Part shown: positions 17,806 to 27,876 of the stretch, piece by piece
Layout: the number at the start of each line of letters is the position of its first letter
Position numbering within the stretch: the first letter of the stretch is position 1
Assembly: GCA_003347645.1 (NCBI GenBank)
Contig: QDFX01000017.1
Location: 25,009-89,008 of the forward strand
Origin: Rhizobiaceae bacterium CPCC 101076
Lineage (GTDB): Bacteria; Pseudomonadota; Alphaproteobacteria; Rhizobiales; Methylopilaceae
Reading direction: 5' to 3'
Length of the DNA stretch: 64,000 nt
Notes under the pieces: generated by a model
The model's database searches: none
The model's input: only the letters and a program-made list of their open reading frames with translations
What the model was told of the DNA's origin: nothing
Program-made: the position numbers and the translations under genes

Positions 17806-18369
17806 TCAGGGACGGGACACGTCGACCGCGCCTCCGCCCGAGCCGCTGATGATCGACGGCGCTCCCAGAATTTCCTGGCTGGCGCAATCGCCGCTCTGGG
17901 TCGACGTACTGGTGCCGCCGACGGTCGTGCTCCGCTCGCCGGTGCCACCGCATGCCGTTCCACGCGAACGCGCCGAGGACTGATCGATCGAGTTCGCCAG
18001 CCCTTGGCCCGAAAGCTGGTTGGTTCCATAGACGGGAACCTGCTCGCCGATCGAACTGCCCGGCGCTGTCTGGGTGCTGACGCCTCCGGTCTGGCTTTGC
18101 GGCGACACGAGATTGTTCTGGCTGGCCATGGGATCGACGGGCGCGGTCGAAGTCGATGCCCGCCCCGAGGTCGCCGCTCGTGAGGAGGCGGCGCCTGCGC
18201 GCGGCATGGCCGCCCCGCCGCCAACCGACGAACCGCCGCCTATGGACGAACCGCCGCCGACCGAACCGCCAGCGGAGCCCCCGCCAGCGGAGCCGCCGCT
18301 AGACTGCGCGAACGCGATGGAACTTCCGGCGAGAAGCAGCGCTGCGGCAAAGGAAATTGCCTTGTTCAT
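17806..18369 (-). CDS. Secreted low-complexity protein B (paralogue of 17112-17732)
   Basis: 187 aa. Signal peptide MNKAISFAAALLLAGSSIAF cleaved after AQ; the mature N-terminus is a Gly/Ser repeat (SAGGGSAGGSVGGGSS-like). The C-terminal half has GEQVPVYGTNQLSGQGLANS, then TACGGTGERSTTVGG and a second cysteine in SGDCASQ, matching paralogue A position by position. The ATG at 18369 was chosen for the signal peptide; the frame is open upstream only as antisense of the amidase. The 73-base gap between the pair and the shared strand suggest one duplication. Confidence 0.75.
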   Translation of the reverse strand: MNKAISFAAALLLAGSSIAFAQSSGGSAGGGSAGGSVGGGSSIGGGSSVGGGAAMPRAGAASSRAATSGRASTSTAPVDPMASQNNLVSPQSQTGGVSTQTAPGSSIGEQVPVYGTNQLSGQGLANSIDQSSARSRGTACGGTGERSTTVGGTSTSTQSGDCASQEILGAPSIISGSGGGAVDVSRP

Positions 18370-18390
18370 GGTGCGATACCTCGCGGACCA

Positions 18391-19242
18391 ATGGACTCTG
18401 TCGACAAACGCATGGCGGGAGGCAGCGTTCCGGCGATTGCCGAAAGGATGAGGCCGTGGCAGGGCTGGGGCATGAGCTTCCAGCCCGACACCCCCCTGCC
18501 CGCCACCGTCGTCCCCTCGCCCAGCCACGATGGGCGGGCCGACGACATCGAACCTGACATGCTGCTCCTGCACTACACCGGCATGGTCTCCGCTGACGAA
18601 GCTGTCGCCCGGCTGTGCGACCCGGCGTCGAAAGTGTCTTGTCATTACCTCGTCCACGAGGACGGGCGGATCGTGCAGATGGTACCCGAGGCTCGTCGCG
18701 CCTGGCATGCCGGGTTGTCTGTCTGGGAGGACGAGCCGGACACCAATTCCCGCTCGATCGGGATCGAAATCGCCAATCCGGGCCATGAGTTCGGCTATGT
18801 CGATTTTCCCGATGCCCAGATCGATGCCGTGATCGCTCTCGGTCTCGACATCTGCGAGCGGCATGGCATCGTACGTCACCGCGTGCTCGCCCACTCCGAC
18901 GTGGCGCCGCGCCGCAAGGAGGATCCCGGCGAGAAGTTTCCATGGGACCGGCTCGCCGCCGCCAAGCTCGGACATTGGCAGAAGCCCGCTCCGCTTACGA
19001 CCCAAGGAGACACCTTCCTTCCCGGCGACGAAGGCGAGCCGGTCGAGGAAGTACAGTCACTCTTCGCCATCTACGGCTACGGGATCGAAATCTCCGGCCG
19101 GTTCGACGAGCAGACCAAGGCTGTAGTTACAGCTTTCCAGCGCCATTTCAGACAAGAGAAAGTCGATGGGATCATCGACCCTTCGACGATCGCGACGCTT
19201 CGAAGACTATTGAAAGCGCTTCCAAAGGTTAATTCAGATTAA
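18391..19242 (+). CDS. N-acetylmuramoyl-L-alanine amidase with C-terminal peptidoglycan-binding domain
   Basis: Amidase_2 zinc hydrolase (AmpD/AmiD type) that cuts the MurNAc-L-Ala bond. Zinc ligands: His in MLLLHYTGM near residue 61, His and Asp/Lys region in VLAHSDVAPRRKEDPGEKFPW near residues 168-185; SRSIGIEIAN is the family's central strand. A PG_binding_1 domain with the VTAFQRHFRQEKVDGIID repeat occupies residues 215-280. No signal peptide is visible, so it may act in the cytoplasm on recycled muropeptides. The start is uncertain: 18391 is the longest, but 18448 or 18472 leave a more realistic promoter gap to the divergent gene. Confidence 0.92.
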   Translation: MDSVDKRMAGGSVPAIAERMRPWQGWGMSFQPDTPLPATVVPSPSHDGRADDIEPDMLLLHYTGMVSADEAVARLCDPASKVSCHYLVHEDGRIVQMVPEARRAWHAGLSVWEDEPDTNSRSIGIEIANPGHEFGYVDFPDAQIDAVIALGLDICERHGIVRHRVLAHSDVAPRRKEDPGEKFPWDRLAAAKLGHWQKPAPLTTQGDTFLPGDEGEPVEEVQSLFAIYGYGIEISGRFDEQTKAVVTAFQRHFRQEKVDGIIDPSTIATLRRLLKALPKVNSD

Positions 19243-19359
19243 CAATACGCCCCAGAATGGTCACGGTCTCGCCGGCTTGGAGTCCCGACTGCTTCTAATC
19301 TGAGCCCCGATTCCACGCGAAGTCCCCCACCATTGCTAACGGAATGGGGACAGTTCCGC

Positions 19360-20037
19360 ATGATCAATCGTCTTCTCACCGGTGCGGCACTCACTTGCTC
19401 GCTCTTCTTGGCCCACAGCGCGGCCGCGGACGACCGGTTCGATTTCATTCAGCAGCAGAGAGAAAAACTCGAGGCTTCCGCTGCGTCGAAAACGCAGGCC
19501 AAGCGATCGTTCGACGAGAACGATCGCGATGGCAAGGACAGCAGGAAGCCCGCCCGCAAACTCATCGAAGGTCGTGCATCAACCTCCACGGAACCTGCCG
19601 CGGCGCCGGGCGGACGCGGCAATCTGCACTCTCTCGTGCAGCGCTACGCCCAGGAGAACGGCGTACCCTACGACCTCGCGCATGGCGTCGTGATGGTCGA
19701 GAGCCGCTACAATGCGAAGGCGACCGGCCGTGGCGGCTATATCGGCCTGATGCAGCTCAGCTACCGCACCGCGCAGGGCATGGGCTATTCCGGCTCGCGC
19801 GCCGCGCTCTACGATCCGGAGACCAATCTTCGCTACGGCATGCGCTATCTCGGCGAGGCCTATCGCAAGGCCGGCGGGAGCATGTGCGGTGCAGTCTCGA
19901 AATATCAGGGCGGCCACGGCGTGCGTGGCGTGACGCGGGCCGGATCGGCCTATTGCGGCAAGGTGAAGAACTTCATCGCCCGCGGCGTGCCGAAGGGCGG
20001 CACCCAGGTCGCCGACGCCAGCCAGGCGAAATCCTGA
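19360..20037 (+). CDS. Exported lytic transglycosylase (SLT domain)
   Basis: 225-aa periplasmic muramidase-type enzyme. Signal peptide MINRLLTGAALTCSLFLAHS ends before AAADD; a charged linker (residues 25-75) leads to the SLT domain. The catalytic glutamate is in VMVESRYNAKATG near residue 115, followed by GYIGLMQLSYRTAQGMG and NLRYGMRYLGEAYRKAGG, all family signatures. The ATG at 19360 was preferred over 19333 because it starts the signal peptide. A strong terminator follows at 20045. Confidence 0.92.
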   Translation: MINRLLTGAALTCSLFLAHSAAADDRFDFIQQQREKLEASAASKTQAKRSFDENDRDGKDSRKPARKLIEGRASTSTEPAAAPGGRGNLHSLVQRYAQENGVPYDLAHGVVMVESRYNAKATGRGGYIGLMQLSYRTAQGMGYSGSRAALYDPETNLRYGMRYLGEAYRKAGGSMCGAVSKYQGGHGVRGVTRAGSAYCGKVKNFIARGVPKGGTQVADASQAKS

Positions 20038-20044
20038 CGACGAG

Positions 20045-20071
20045 AGCCCGGACCAACGGTCCGGGCTTTTT
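20045..20071. terminator. Bidirectional intrinsic terminator
   Basis: Perfect 10-base stem AGCCCGGACC / GGTCCGGGCT with loop AAC, followed by TTTT on the plus strand. It terminates the lytic transglycosylase gene. The convergent transporter gene ends at 20071, and its mRNA would also form this stem. Confidence 0.9.
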
Positions 20072-20961
20072 CATTTCTGGTTGGCAAGGAAGACCCCGGC
20101 GGCAGCCAATACCATGCCACCGATCTGCAGCACATTCATCGTCTCGCCGAAGCCGATCCAGGCCATCAGCGCTGTCACTGCCGGAACGAGGTAAAGCAGC
20201 GAAGTCGTCTGCACCACTGCACCGCGCTTGATCATGACGAGCAGCATGGTGATGGCACCGATCGAGAGGCCAATGACGGCCCAGAACAGACCGGCGATAA
20301 GTTCCGGCGTCATGTCGAACCGGCCGCTCTCGGTCAGCGCCGCGACCAGCGCCGTGGGGAGCAGAGCGGCGGTGAACTGGACGACGTTGCCGGTCCGCAT
20401 GTCCATCGAATTGCCGGTGCGCTTCTGCCAGATCGTACCCGCGGTAAACGCGCCCACCGCGAGCACGCCGACGATCAGCGCCTGCGCTGGGATGGCGTCG
20501 TGGCCGCCGATCTTCGGCAGCAGAACCAGTGCCGCCCCGACGAAACCGAGCCCGATACCCGCCCAACGTCGCCCACTGACCGCCTCGCCGAGGAGCGGCC
20601 CCGCGAGCGTGGCGGTCACGAGCGGCTGAAGGCCCGCGAACAGGCCCGCGAATCCGGCCGGCAGACCATGCTTCACCGCCCAGAAGATGCCGCCGAGATA
20701 AACGCCGTGCAGCAGGAAGCCGGATACGGCGTTATTGGTGAAATCCCTGCCCTTCGGCCACGGAGCACCGATCAGTAGTGCGAATGGGGCGAGTATCGCG
20801 ATGACCAGCGCATAGCGAACGACAAGGAAGGTCAGTGGATCGGAATGCGGCGCGACGAGGCGCGCGACGATGAAGCCCGACGACCAAAGGACCACGAAGA
20901 GAGCTGGAGCAAGGCGGGTGAAGAGACCCGAGGATGCAGATCCGGAAGCGATATCGGCCAT
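20071..20961 (-). CDS. EamA/DMT family transporter
   Basis: Ten-helix inner-membrane transporter of the drug/metabolite superfamily, 296 aa, made of two EamA repeats. Repeat 1 begins LFVVLWSSGFIVARLVAPHSDP near residue 20; repeat 2 starts at about residue 160 and has LSIGAITMLLVMIKRGAV and YLVPAVTALMAWIGFGE, the usual repeat-end motif. It probably exports a small metabolite or amino acid; the substrate cannot be predicted. ATG at 20961; no operon partner. Confidence 0.9.
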   Translation of the reverse strand: MADIASGSASSGLFTRLAPALFVVLWSSGFIVARLVAPHSDPLTFLVVRYALVIAILAPFALLIGAPWPKGRDFTNNAVSGFLLHGVYLGGIFWAVKHGLPAGFAGLFAGLQPLVTATLAGPLLGEAVSGRRWAGIGLGFVGAALVLLPKIGGHDAIPAQALIVGVLAVGAFTAGTIWQKRTGNSMDMRTGNVVQFTAALLPTALVAALTESGRFDMTPELIAGLFWAVIGLSIGAITMLLVMIKRGAVVQTTSLLYLVPAVTALMAWIGFGETMNVLQIGGMVLAAAGVFLANQK

Positions 20962-21063
20962 CGCGGCTGGCTAGACCTGCCTCCCGACGGAAACAAGTGA
21001 AACAAAGTGACGGGATCGATCAGTTTGCGTGGTCTCCTGGACCCGGCCGACCGTTCGGCAACC

Positions 21064-21092
21064 TTGCGCGGAGCGTCATCCACCCGTAAGTC
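21064..21092 (+). promoter_or_regulatory. Candidate rnpB promoter
   Basis: TTGCGC at 21064-21069 and TAAGTC at 21087-21092 are separated by 17 bases, and the predicted start seven bases later coincides with the first base of the RNase P P1 helix at about 21099. Both hexamers deviate from consensus, so support comes from the agreement with the RNA 5' end. Confidence 0.45.
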
Positions 21093-21096
21093 ATGC

Positions 21097-21484
<388 letters not shown>

Positions 21485-21487
21485 AGA

Positions 21488-22618
21488 TCACTGCGCCCGG
21501 ACTTGGGCGAACGCACCGCCGTTATGGACGCCAATGCCCGGCACCTCCAGAAGCGTTGAATCGATGGCGAACCTCGTTCTCGGCAGCGCGTGCGGATATT
21601 CGGCGCGCAGCCACTCGATCATCTTCTCGCGGACGTGACAGCGCAGGTCGAAAGCATTGGGCGCGTTCTTCGCGCTCATCAGGGCGCGGACCTCGACCGT
21701 GTTCTCGCGGAGATCGGTGACCTGAAGCGCCATGGCGCGCCCGTCCCAGAGCTTGCAGCCTTTCAGGATAAGCCTGAGCTGCTCGCGCATCTCCTCGACT
21801 GGCACCGAATAGTCGACGAACAGCATCGCCGTGCCGAGTATCTGGGGGTTCTCGCGGGTCCAGTTCTGGAACGGCTTCTCCAGGAAGTAGCTGAGCGGAA
21901 CGATCATCCGGCGAAGATCCCAGATGTTGACCACCACATAGGTCGCGGTGATGTCCTCGACCGTGCCCCACTCCCCTTCCAGCACGACTTGGTCGCCGAT
22001 CCTGATCGGCTCGGTGAAAGCGATCTGGATGCCTGCCAGAAGACTGGAGATAGCCGGTCTCGCGGCGAGACCGATGGCGATACCTGCGACACCAGCCGAG
22101 GCGAACAGGCTGACGCCGACCGTCCGCAGAGCCGGAAGCGACATGAAGACGACGGCGACAGTGGTCAGCGCGATGCAGACAGTCGTGAGCTGGCGCAGCA
22201 GGTTGAGCCGCGTCTGGCGGCGCCTGATCTGGACGTCCTCGGAGAAGTCGAGCCCACCATGCTTGCGCGTGTAGATGTCGAAGGCGAGCTGGCTCATCCG
22301 CCACGACGCGATGCCGAGCGCCAGGGTGATGACAACGAGACAGGCACGGACGAGCCCGACCTGGACCTCGCTGGAAAAGCCCGTCGCGGGGATCATCGGC
22401 AGGAAGGACAGCGTGCCGATAATGATCGCGAGCGAGGGCCGGACGCGGCGCAGGAACAGGCGAAGCTTAGTGGTCCAGCCGAACGATGCGAGCCGATTGA
22501 TGAAGAAGGCGAGGCTCGCATTCGCGATCGCCCAGACCACGGCGGAGATGCCAACAGCGGTGATGCAGAGGACCCACGGCGGCAGGTTCAACATCCAGTG
22601 GGGGAAGGCGAATCCCAT
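21488..22618 (-). CDS. MscS-family mechanosensitive ion channel protein
   Basis: 376-aa inner-membrane protein. At least four hydrophobic segments occupy residues 1-175, the last being the pore-like VGVSLFASAGVAGIAIGLAA with the alternating Gly/Ala pattern of MscS TM3. The cytosolic beta domain follows: FTEPIRIGDQVVLEGEWGTV then VEDITATYVVVNIWDLRRMI and FLEKPFQNWTRENPQI, the standard MscS signature. It probably releases solutes on hypo-osmotic shock. ATG at 22618 with GGAGAATCCGAC upstream; the longer frame starts lack support. It converges on rnpB. Confidence 0.9.
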   Translation of the reverse strand: MGFAFPHWMLNLPPWVLCITAVGISAVVWAIANASLAFFINRLASFGWTTKLRLFLRRVRPSLAIIIGTLSFLPMIPATGFSSEVQVGLVRACLVVITLALGIASWRMSQLAFDIYTRKHGGLDFSEDVQIRRRQTRLNLLRQLTTVCIALTTVAVVFMSLPALRTVGVSLFASAGVAGIAIGLAARPAISSLLAGIQIAFTEPIRIGDQVVLEGEWGTVEDITATYVVVNIWDLRRMIVPLSYFLEKPFQNWTRENPQILGTAMLFVDYSVPVEEMREQLRLILKGCKLWDGRAMALQVTDLRENTVEVRALMSAKNAPNAFDLRCHVREKMIEWLRAEYPHALPRTRFAIDSTLLEVPGIGVHNGGAFAQVRAQ

Positions 22619-22719
22619 GTCGGATTCTCCGTTCTGGCCAAGGTATGTGGCGGTTTCTCGCCGCTTGGTGCCAAACGGTCTCGGGCGCGATCGGTTCAAC
22701 GGGCATCTCAGGATCGATC

Positions 22720-22899
22720 ACTCGACCACACGCAAACTGTACGACACGCTCCAAGGCTTCTGTCAGATGCTCGACGTCGAGCGGCCAGGCTCCCGATGCA
22801 GAGATTTATGCCACCATCGAGGAGCGGCATGGGGCGAATTTCGCGCAGCTCTGGTGGCATGCGCGCCAGGTTCTCCATGAAGCCCTGTGGGAAGCCTGA
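22720..22899 (+). pseudogene. Possible small gene with a frameshift
   Basis: Two adjoining plus-strand frames look coding. From about 22720 the first reads DHSTTRKLYDTLQGFCQMLD; near 22785 coding character passes to the next frame, reading APDAEIYATIEERHGANFAQ and ending LWWHARQVLHEALWEA before TGA at 22897-22899. Dropping one G near 22787 would join them. No convincing start codon or ribosome-binding site precedes the first part. It may be a decayed gene, a sequencing error, or chance; the rest of the 22619-22904 gap shows nothing. Confidence 0.3.
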
Positions 22900-22904
22900 C
22901 CGGA

Positions 22905-23690
22905 CTAGTGGTCGAGCTTGTGGAGGCGACCGGCGACCTTTCGCGGGAGGGCCCGCGGAAAAAGCCGGCCAAGTAAGATTCCGAGCGTGTTGAAGAAACC
23001 CGGAATGACGATGGCCTTGTTGGCGCGATATCCGGCGAACCCGACGCGTGCCACCCACGCGGCATTGGCCGCCCGCTTGAACAACATCGTATCCTCAAGA
23101 TGCGCGACCTTCCCGAATTCAGTCGCCACCGGCCCCGGGCAGAGTGCCGAAACTGCGACGCCGTGAGGCAGCGCCTCCTCGTGCAGGGCCTCCGACAGAG
23201 ACAGCACGAAGGCCTTGGTGGCGGAATAGACCGCCGTATACGGTCCGCCCTGGAACGACGCCATGGACGCAACGTTGAGGATGCCGCCCTGCCGCCTCTC
23301 GATCATGCCCGGAAGAAACAGACGCGACAGCGTGGTCACCGCCTCCACGTTCAACCGCACCATCTCGGTCAAACGGTCCGCTGGCAGAACGTCAAAGCGT
23401 CCGGCGAGGCCGAACCCCGCGTTATTGACCAGTGTATGGATTTCGATTTCCTGGCCTGTGACGAAGTCGAACAGCGCCTGCGGCGAGGATTCATCGAAAA
23501 GATCGAGATCCATGACGAGAATCGGCACCGAATGCGCGGCTTTGAGTTCAGCAGCCAGCGAATCGAGTCGGCCCCTGCGCCGCGCCACCAGAACTAGACC
23601 GTCGCCCTCCGCAGCGAAGAGTCGCGCGAGTTCCACACCTATACCCGACGAGGCGCCGGTAATGATCGTCCAGCGTCTGTCTACCATCAA
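22905..23690 (-). CDS. SDR family NAD(P)-dependent oxidoreductase
   Basis: 261-aa classical short-chain dehydrogenase. TGASSGIG cofactor loop near residue 11, NNAG near 90, catalytic serine in NVASMASFQGG near 140 and YSATK near 155, then CPGPVATEF. The C-terminus is extended and basic (FPRALPRKVAGRLHKLDH), resembling the DltE/YqjQ-like SDR group often loosely membrane associated. Substrate unknown. Starts at tandem ATGs (MMVDRRW); either may be used. Confidence 0.9.
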   Translation of the reverse strand: MMVDRRWTIITGASSGIGVELARLFAAEGDGLVLVARRRGRLDSLAAELKAAHSVPILVMDLDLFDESSPQALFDFVTGQEIEIHTLVNNAGFGLAGRFDVLPADRLTEMVRLNVEAVTTLSRLFLPGMIERRQGGILNVASMASFQGGPYTAVYSATKAFVLSLSEALHEEALPHGVAVSALCPGPVATEFGKVAHLEDTMLFKRAANAAWVARVGFAGYRANKAIVIPGFFNTLGILLGRLFPRALPRKVAGRLHKLDH

Positions 23691-23841
23691 CTATCCCGCC
23701 CATGCCCATACGCGGGACTTTCGCAAACCGACCTCGCCGTGTAAACGACGCCTCTAGCCATTACAGACCGGAACGATTCACCGCCGCCACTCCGCGCGCG
23801 GGTATCAACCCGCGACCGACGAAAGCGCGCATCGCAGAACC

Positions 23842-26800
23842 ATGCCCAAACGCCAAGATATCAAGTCGATCCTGATCATCGGAGCTGGCCCCATCGTCAT
23901 CGGGCAGGCTTGCGAATTCGATTATTCCGGGACCCAGGCCTGCAAGGCGCTGCGCGAGGAAGGCTATCGCATCATCCTGGTCAATTCGAACCCGGCGACG
24001 ATCATGACCGATCCGGAGCTGGCGGATGCGACCTATGTCGAACCGATCACGCCCGAGATCGTGGCCAAGATCATCGAAAAGGAGCGTCCCGACGCACTCC
24101 TCCCGACCATGGGCGGCCAGACCGCGCTCAACTGCGCGCTGTCGCTGCGCAAAATGGGCGTGCTTGAGAAGTTCGGCGTCGAGATGATCGGCGCGACCGC
24201 CGAGGCGATCGACAAGGCCGAGGATCGCGAGCTCTTCCGTCAGGCGATGACAAAGATCGGCCTCGACACGCCGAAATCGGCGCTCGCCACCGCGACCGAC
24301 CTGAAACACGCCGACCGCGACCACCACAAGGCAGCTCTGGCCGAGATCGCCGCCCGCAACCTGCCTGCGGGCGAGGCCGCGCGCGTCACCGAGGCCTATA
24401 GCCGTCAATGGGATGGCGGCGAGAGCGAGCGCAAGAAGCGCTATGTCGAGAAGGGCCTGATCGAGGCGCTGGAAGCGCTCGACGAGATCGGCCTGCCGGC
24501 CATCATCCGCCCGAGCTTCACCATGGGCGGCACCGGCGGCGGCATCGCCTACAACAAGGCCGAATTCATCGAGATCGTCGAGCGCGGCCTCGACGCCTCG
24601 CCGACGACCGAGGTCCTCATCGAGGAAAGCGTCATCGGCTGGAAGGAGTTCGAGATGGAGGTCGTCCGCGACAAGGCGGACAACTGCATCATCGTGTGCT
24701 CGATCGAGAACATCGACCCGATGGGCATCCATACCGGCGATTCGATCACCGTCGCCCCTGCCCTGACGCTGACCGACAAGGAATATCAGCGCATGCGCGA
24801 CGCCTCGCTCGCGGTCCTCCGCGAGATCGGCGTCGAGACCGGTGGTTCGAACGTGCAGTTCGCGATCGATCCGGAGACCGGCCGGATGATCGTCATCGAG
24901 ATGAATCCGCGTGTCTCGCGTTCGTCCGCTCTGGCGTCGAAAGCGACCGGCTTCCCGATCGCCAAGGTCGCGGCGAAGCTCGCCGTCGGCTACACGATGG
25001 ACGAGATCGAGAACGACATCACCGGCGGCGCGACGCCGGCGAGCTTCGAGCCGACCATCGACTACGTGGTCGTGAAGGCTCCGCGTTTCGCCTTCGAGAA
25101 GTTCCCGGGCGCCGAGGACAACCTGACGACCTCGATGAAGTCGGTCGGCGAAGCGATGTCGATCGGCCGCACCTTCGGCGAGGCGATGCAAAAGGCGCTC
25201 CGCTCGCTGGAAATCGGCCTGACCGGCTTCGACGAGGTCGAGATCGAGGGCATGGGCCAGGGCGACGACAAGAACGCCATCAAGGCCGCCCTTGCCGCTC
25301 CCAAGCCGAACCGCATCGTCACCTGCGCGCACGCAATGCGCCTCGGCCTTTCGGTCGAGCAGATTCACGATATCTGCAAGATCGATCCATGGTTCCTGAA
25401 GCAGGTCGAGACCATCGTCCACACCGAGGAGAAGGTCCGCCGCCTCGGCCTGCCGAAGACGGCCGGCGCGCTCCGCTCGCTGAAATCGCTCGGCTTCTCC
25501 GACGCACGCCTGGCCAAGCTCGCCGGCACGACCGAGAAGGAGGTCACGGCGCTCCGGACCTCGCTCGACGTCCACCCGGTCTATAAGCGCATCGACACCT
25601 GCGCCGCTGAGTTCGCTTCGCCGACCGCCTATATGTACTCGACCTATGCTCCGCTCTTCGCCGGCCAGGCCGCGGACGAGGCTCAGCCCTCCGACCGCAA
25701 GAAGGTCGTGATCCTCGGCGGCGGCCCGAACCGGATCGGCCAGGGCATCGAGTTCGATTATTGCTGCTGCCACGCCTGCTTCGCGCTGCGCGACGTCGGC
25801 TACGAAACCATCATGATCAATTGCAATCCGGAGACGGTGTCGACCGACTACGACACCTCGGATCGCCTCTATTTCGAGCCGCTGACGGCCGAGGACGTGC
25901 TGGAAATCCTGCGCATCGAGCAGTCGCGCGGCACTCTGCACGGCGTCATCGTCCAGTTCGGCGGCCAGACGCCGCTGAAGCTGGCGCAGGCGCTTGAGGA
26001 CGCGGGCATCCCGATCCTCGGTACCTCGCCGGACGCGATCGACCTCGCCGAGGACCGCGACCGCTTCAAGCAGCTCCTCGACAAACTTCAGCTCCGCCAA
26101 CCGGAAAACGGCATCGCCACCTCGACCGAGCAGGCCATCTCAATCGTCGAGCGCATCGGCTTCCCGGTCGTCATCCGTCCGTCCTACGTGCTCGGCGGAC
26201 GGGGGATGGAGATCGTCCACGATCACCATCAGCTCGATCGCTATATGCGCGAGGCCGTGGTCGTCTCGGGCGATAGCCCGGTCCTGATCGACCGCTATCT
26301 CTCGAATGCGATCGAGGTCGACGTCGATTGCCTGTGCGACGGCAAACATGCCTTCGTTGCCGGCATCATGGAGCACATCGAGGAAGCGGGCGTACATTCG
26401 GGCGATTCGGCCTGCTCGCTGCCACCCTACTCGCTCAAGCCCGATGTGATCGCCGAGATCGAGAAACAGACGAAACAGCTCGCGCTGGCTCTGAATGTCG
26501 GCGGACTGATGAACGTCCAGTACGCGATCAAGGACGGTGACATCTACGTCCTCGAGGTCAATCCACGCGCCTCGCGCACGGTGCCCTTCGTCGCCAAGAC
26601 GATCGGCCGGCCGATCGCCAAGATCGCCGCGCGCATCATGGCCGGCGAGGCACTCCCGAGCTTCGGGCTGACGCCGCAGAAGCTCGACCATATCGCGGTC
26701 AAGGAAGCGGTATTCCCGTTCGCCCGCTTCCCGGGCGTCGACACGATTCTCGGGCCGGAGATGCGTTCGACCGGCGAGGTCATCGGCCTCGACCGCGATT

Positions 26801-27270
26801 TCGGCATTGCATTCGCGAAGAGCCAGCTCGGCGGCGGCACGCGCGTGCCGAAGTCCGGCACGGTCTTCGTCTCGCTGAAGGACGACGACAAGGCTCGCAT
26901 CCTGCCTGCGGTCAAGCTGCTGTCGAGCCTAGGCTTCAAGATCATCGCGACCTCGGGGACCCAGCGCTTCCTCGAAAGCGAGGGCGTCGCCGCGACCAAG
27001 ATTCACAAGGTTCTCGAAGGGCGGCCACACATCGTCGACGCCATCAAGAACGGCGAGGTCCAGTTGGTGTTCAACACCACGGAAGGGGCGCAGGCGCTGC
27101 ACGACAGCCGGTCGCTCCGCCGCGCGGCCCTCTTGCACAAAGTGCCCTACTACACCACCCTAGCAGGCGCGATTGCTGCGGCGCAGGGCATCCGGGCTTA
27201 CCTTGACGGGGAGCTGGAGGTTCGGGCGCTGCAGTCCTATTTCGCAGGGACGGAAAATATCCCGGCCTGA
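23842..27270 (+). CDS. carB: Carbamoyl-phosphate synthase large subunit
   Basis: 1142-aa synthetase using ammonia from CarA, bicarbonate and two ATP. Two homologous ATP-grasp halves are clear: the first begins [20 protein letters not shown], the second [20 protein letters not shown] near residue 617; the C-terminal MGS-like allosteric domain starts near residue 1000 ([19 protein letters not shown]). It is about 70 residues longer than the E. coli enzyme, mainly through an insert near residues 155-200 ([20 protein letters not shown]), which is usual for alphaproteobacteria. It is separate from carA; greA follows 86 bases downstream. Confidence 0.98.
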   Translation: MPKRQDIKSILIIGAGPIVIGQACEFDYSGTQACKALREEGYRIILVNSNPATIMTDPELADATYVEPITPEIVAKIIEKERPDALLPTMGGQTALNCALSLRKMGVLEKFGVEMIGATAEAIDKAEDRELFRQAMTKIGLDTPKSALATATDLKHADRDHHKAALAEIAARNLPAGEAARVTEAYSRQWDGGESERKKRYVEKGLIEALEALDEIGLPAIIRPSFTMGGTGGGIAYNKAEFIEIVERGLDASPTTEVLIEESVIGWKEFEMEVVRDKADNCIIVCSIENIDPMGIHTGDSITVAPALTLTDKEYQRMRDASLAVLREIGVETGGSNVQFAIDPETGRMIVIEMNPRVSRSSALASKATGFPIAKVAAKLAVGYTMDEIENDITGGATPASFEPTIDYVVVKAPRFAFEKFPGAEDNLTTSMKSVGEAMSIGRTFGEAMQKALRSLEIGLTGFDEVEIEGMGQGDDKNAIKAALAAPKPNRIVTCAHAMRLGLSVEQIHDICKIDPWFLKQVETIVHTEEKVRRLGLPKTAGALRSLKSLGFSDARLAKLAGTTEKEVTALRTSLDVHPVYKRIDTCAAEFASPTAYMYSTYAPLFAGQAADEAQPSDRKKVVILGGGPNRIGQGIEFDYCCCHACFALRDVGYETIMINCNPETVSTDYDTSDRLYFEPLTAEDVLEILRIEQSRGTLHGVIVQFGGQTPLKLAQALEDAGIPILGTSPDAIDLAEDRDRFKQLLDKLQLRQPENGIATSTEQAISIVERIGFPVVIRPSYVLGGRGMEIVHDHHQLDRYMREAVVVSGDSPVLIDRYLSNAIEVDVDCLCDGKHAFVAGIMEHIEEAGVHSGDSACSLPPYSLKPDVIAEIEKQTKQLALALNVGGLMNVQYAIKDGDIYVLEVNPRASRTVPFVAKTIGRPIAKIAARIMAGEALPSFGLTPQKLDHIAVKEAVFPFARFPGVDTILGPEMRSTGEVIGLDRDFGIAFAKSQLGGGTRVPKSGTVFVSLKDDDKARILPAVKLLSSLGFKIIATSGTQRFLESEGVAATKIHKVLEGRPHIVDAIKNGEVQLVFNTTEGAQALHDSRSLRRAALLHKVPYYTTLAGAIAAAQGIRAYLDGELEVRALQSYFAGTENIPA

Positions 27271-27356
27271 CCGGGGACCCATAATCTCCAGACACCAGCG
27301 ACAGAGGACAGCAACCCCTGCCGCTGGGCGGATTTTGCGCGGAAGAGAAGACGACG

Positions 27357-27830
27357 ATGGAAAAGGTTCCGATGACCGCGGGCGGCCACACTCAGCTGGA
27401 AGTGGAGCTGAAACGCCGTTCGGCCGAGGAGCGCCCGCGGATTATTGCTGCCATTGCCGAGGCCCGCAGCCACGGCGACCTCTCCGAGAACGCCGAATAT
27501 CACGCGGCGAAAGAGCAGCAGAGCCTGAACGAGGGTCGGATCGCCGAGATCGAGAGCATCCTCGCGCGCGCCGAAATCATCGATCCCACCAAGCTGAAGG
27601 GTGACACGATCACCTTCGGCGCGACGGTCAAGCTCGTTGACGAGGACACAGAGGAAGAGCGCACGTATCAGATCGTCGGCGAGTTCGAGGCCGACGTGAA
27701 GCTCGGCCGCGTCTCGATCACCTCCCCGATCGCCCGCGCCCTTGTCGGCAAGAAAGTCGGCGACCAGGTCGAAGTGACCGCCCCTGGCGGCGCCAAGAGC
27801 TACGAGGTCCTCGACATCCGCTTCGCGTGA
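27357..27830 (+). CDS. greA: Transcription elongation factor GreA
   Basis: 157-aa factor that enters the RNA polymerase secondary channel and triggers cleavage of backtracked transcripts. The N-terminal coiled coil carries the acidic tip in [20 protein letters not shown] (residues about 40-60); the C-terminal FKBP-like domain has [20 protein letters not shown] and [24 protein letters not shown] at 27357. The carB-greA order is frequent in Hyphomicrobiales. The frame ends 46 bases before a tRNA-like sequence. Confidence 0.97.
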   Translation: MEKVPMTAGGHTQLEVELKRRSAEERPRIIAAIAEARSHGDLSENAEYHAAKEQQSLNEGRIAEIESILARAEIIDPTKLKGDTITFGATVKLVDEDTEEERTYQIVGEFEADVKLGRVSITSPIARALVGKKVGDQVEVTAPGGAKSYEVLDIRFA

Positions 27831-27876
27831 GCCGTTTAGATTCTCTCAACCTCTCCGGGCCTAGCGTTCGCGCCTT

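Noticed and set aside
23761..26100. A 779-codon open frame antisense to carB
   Set aside because: It lies wholly opposite the highly conserved carB; in GC-rich genomes the antisense frame in this register rarely meets stops. Its sequence is Asp/Arg/His-rich without any domain.
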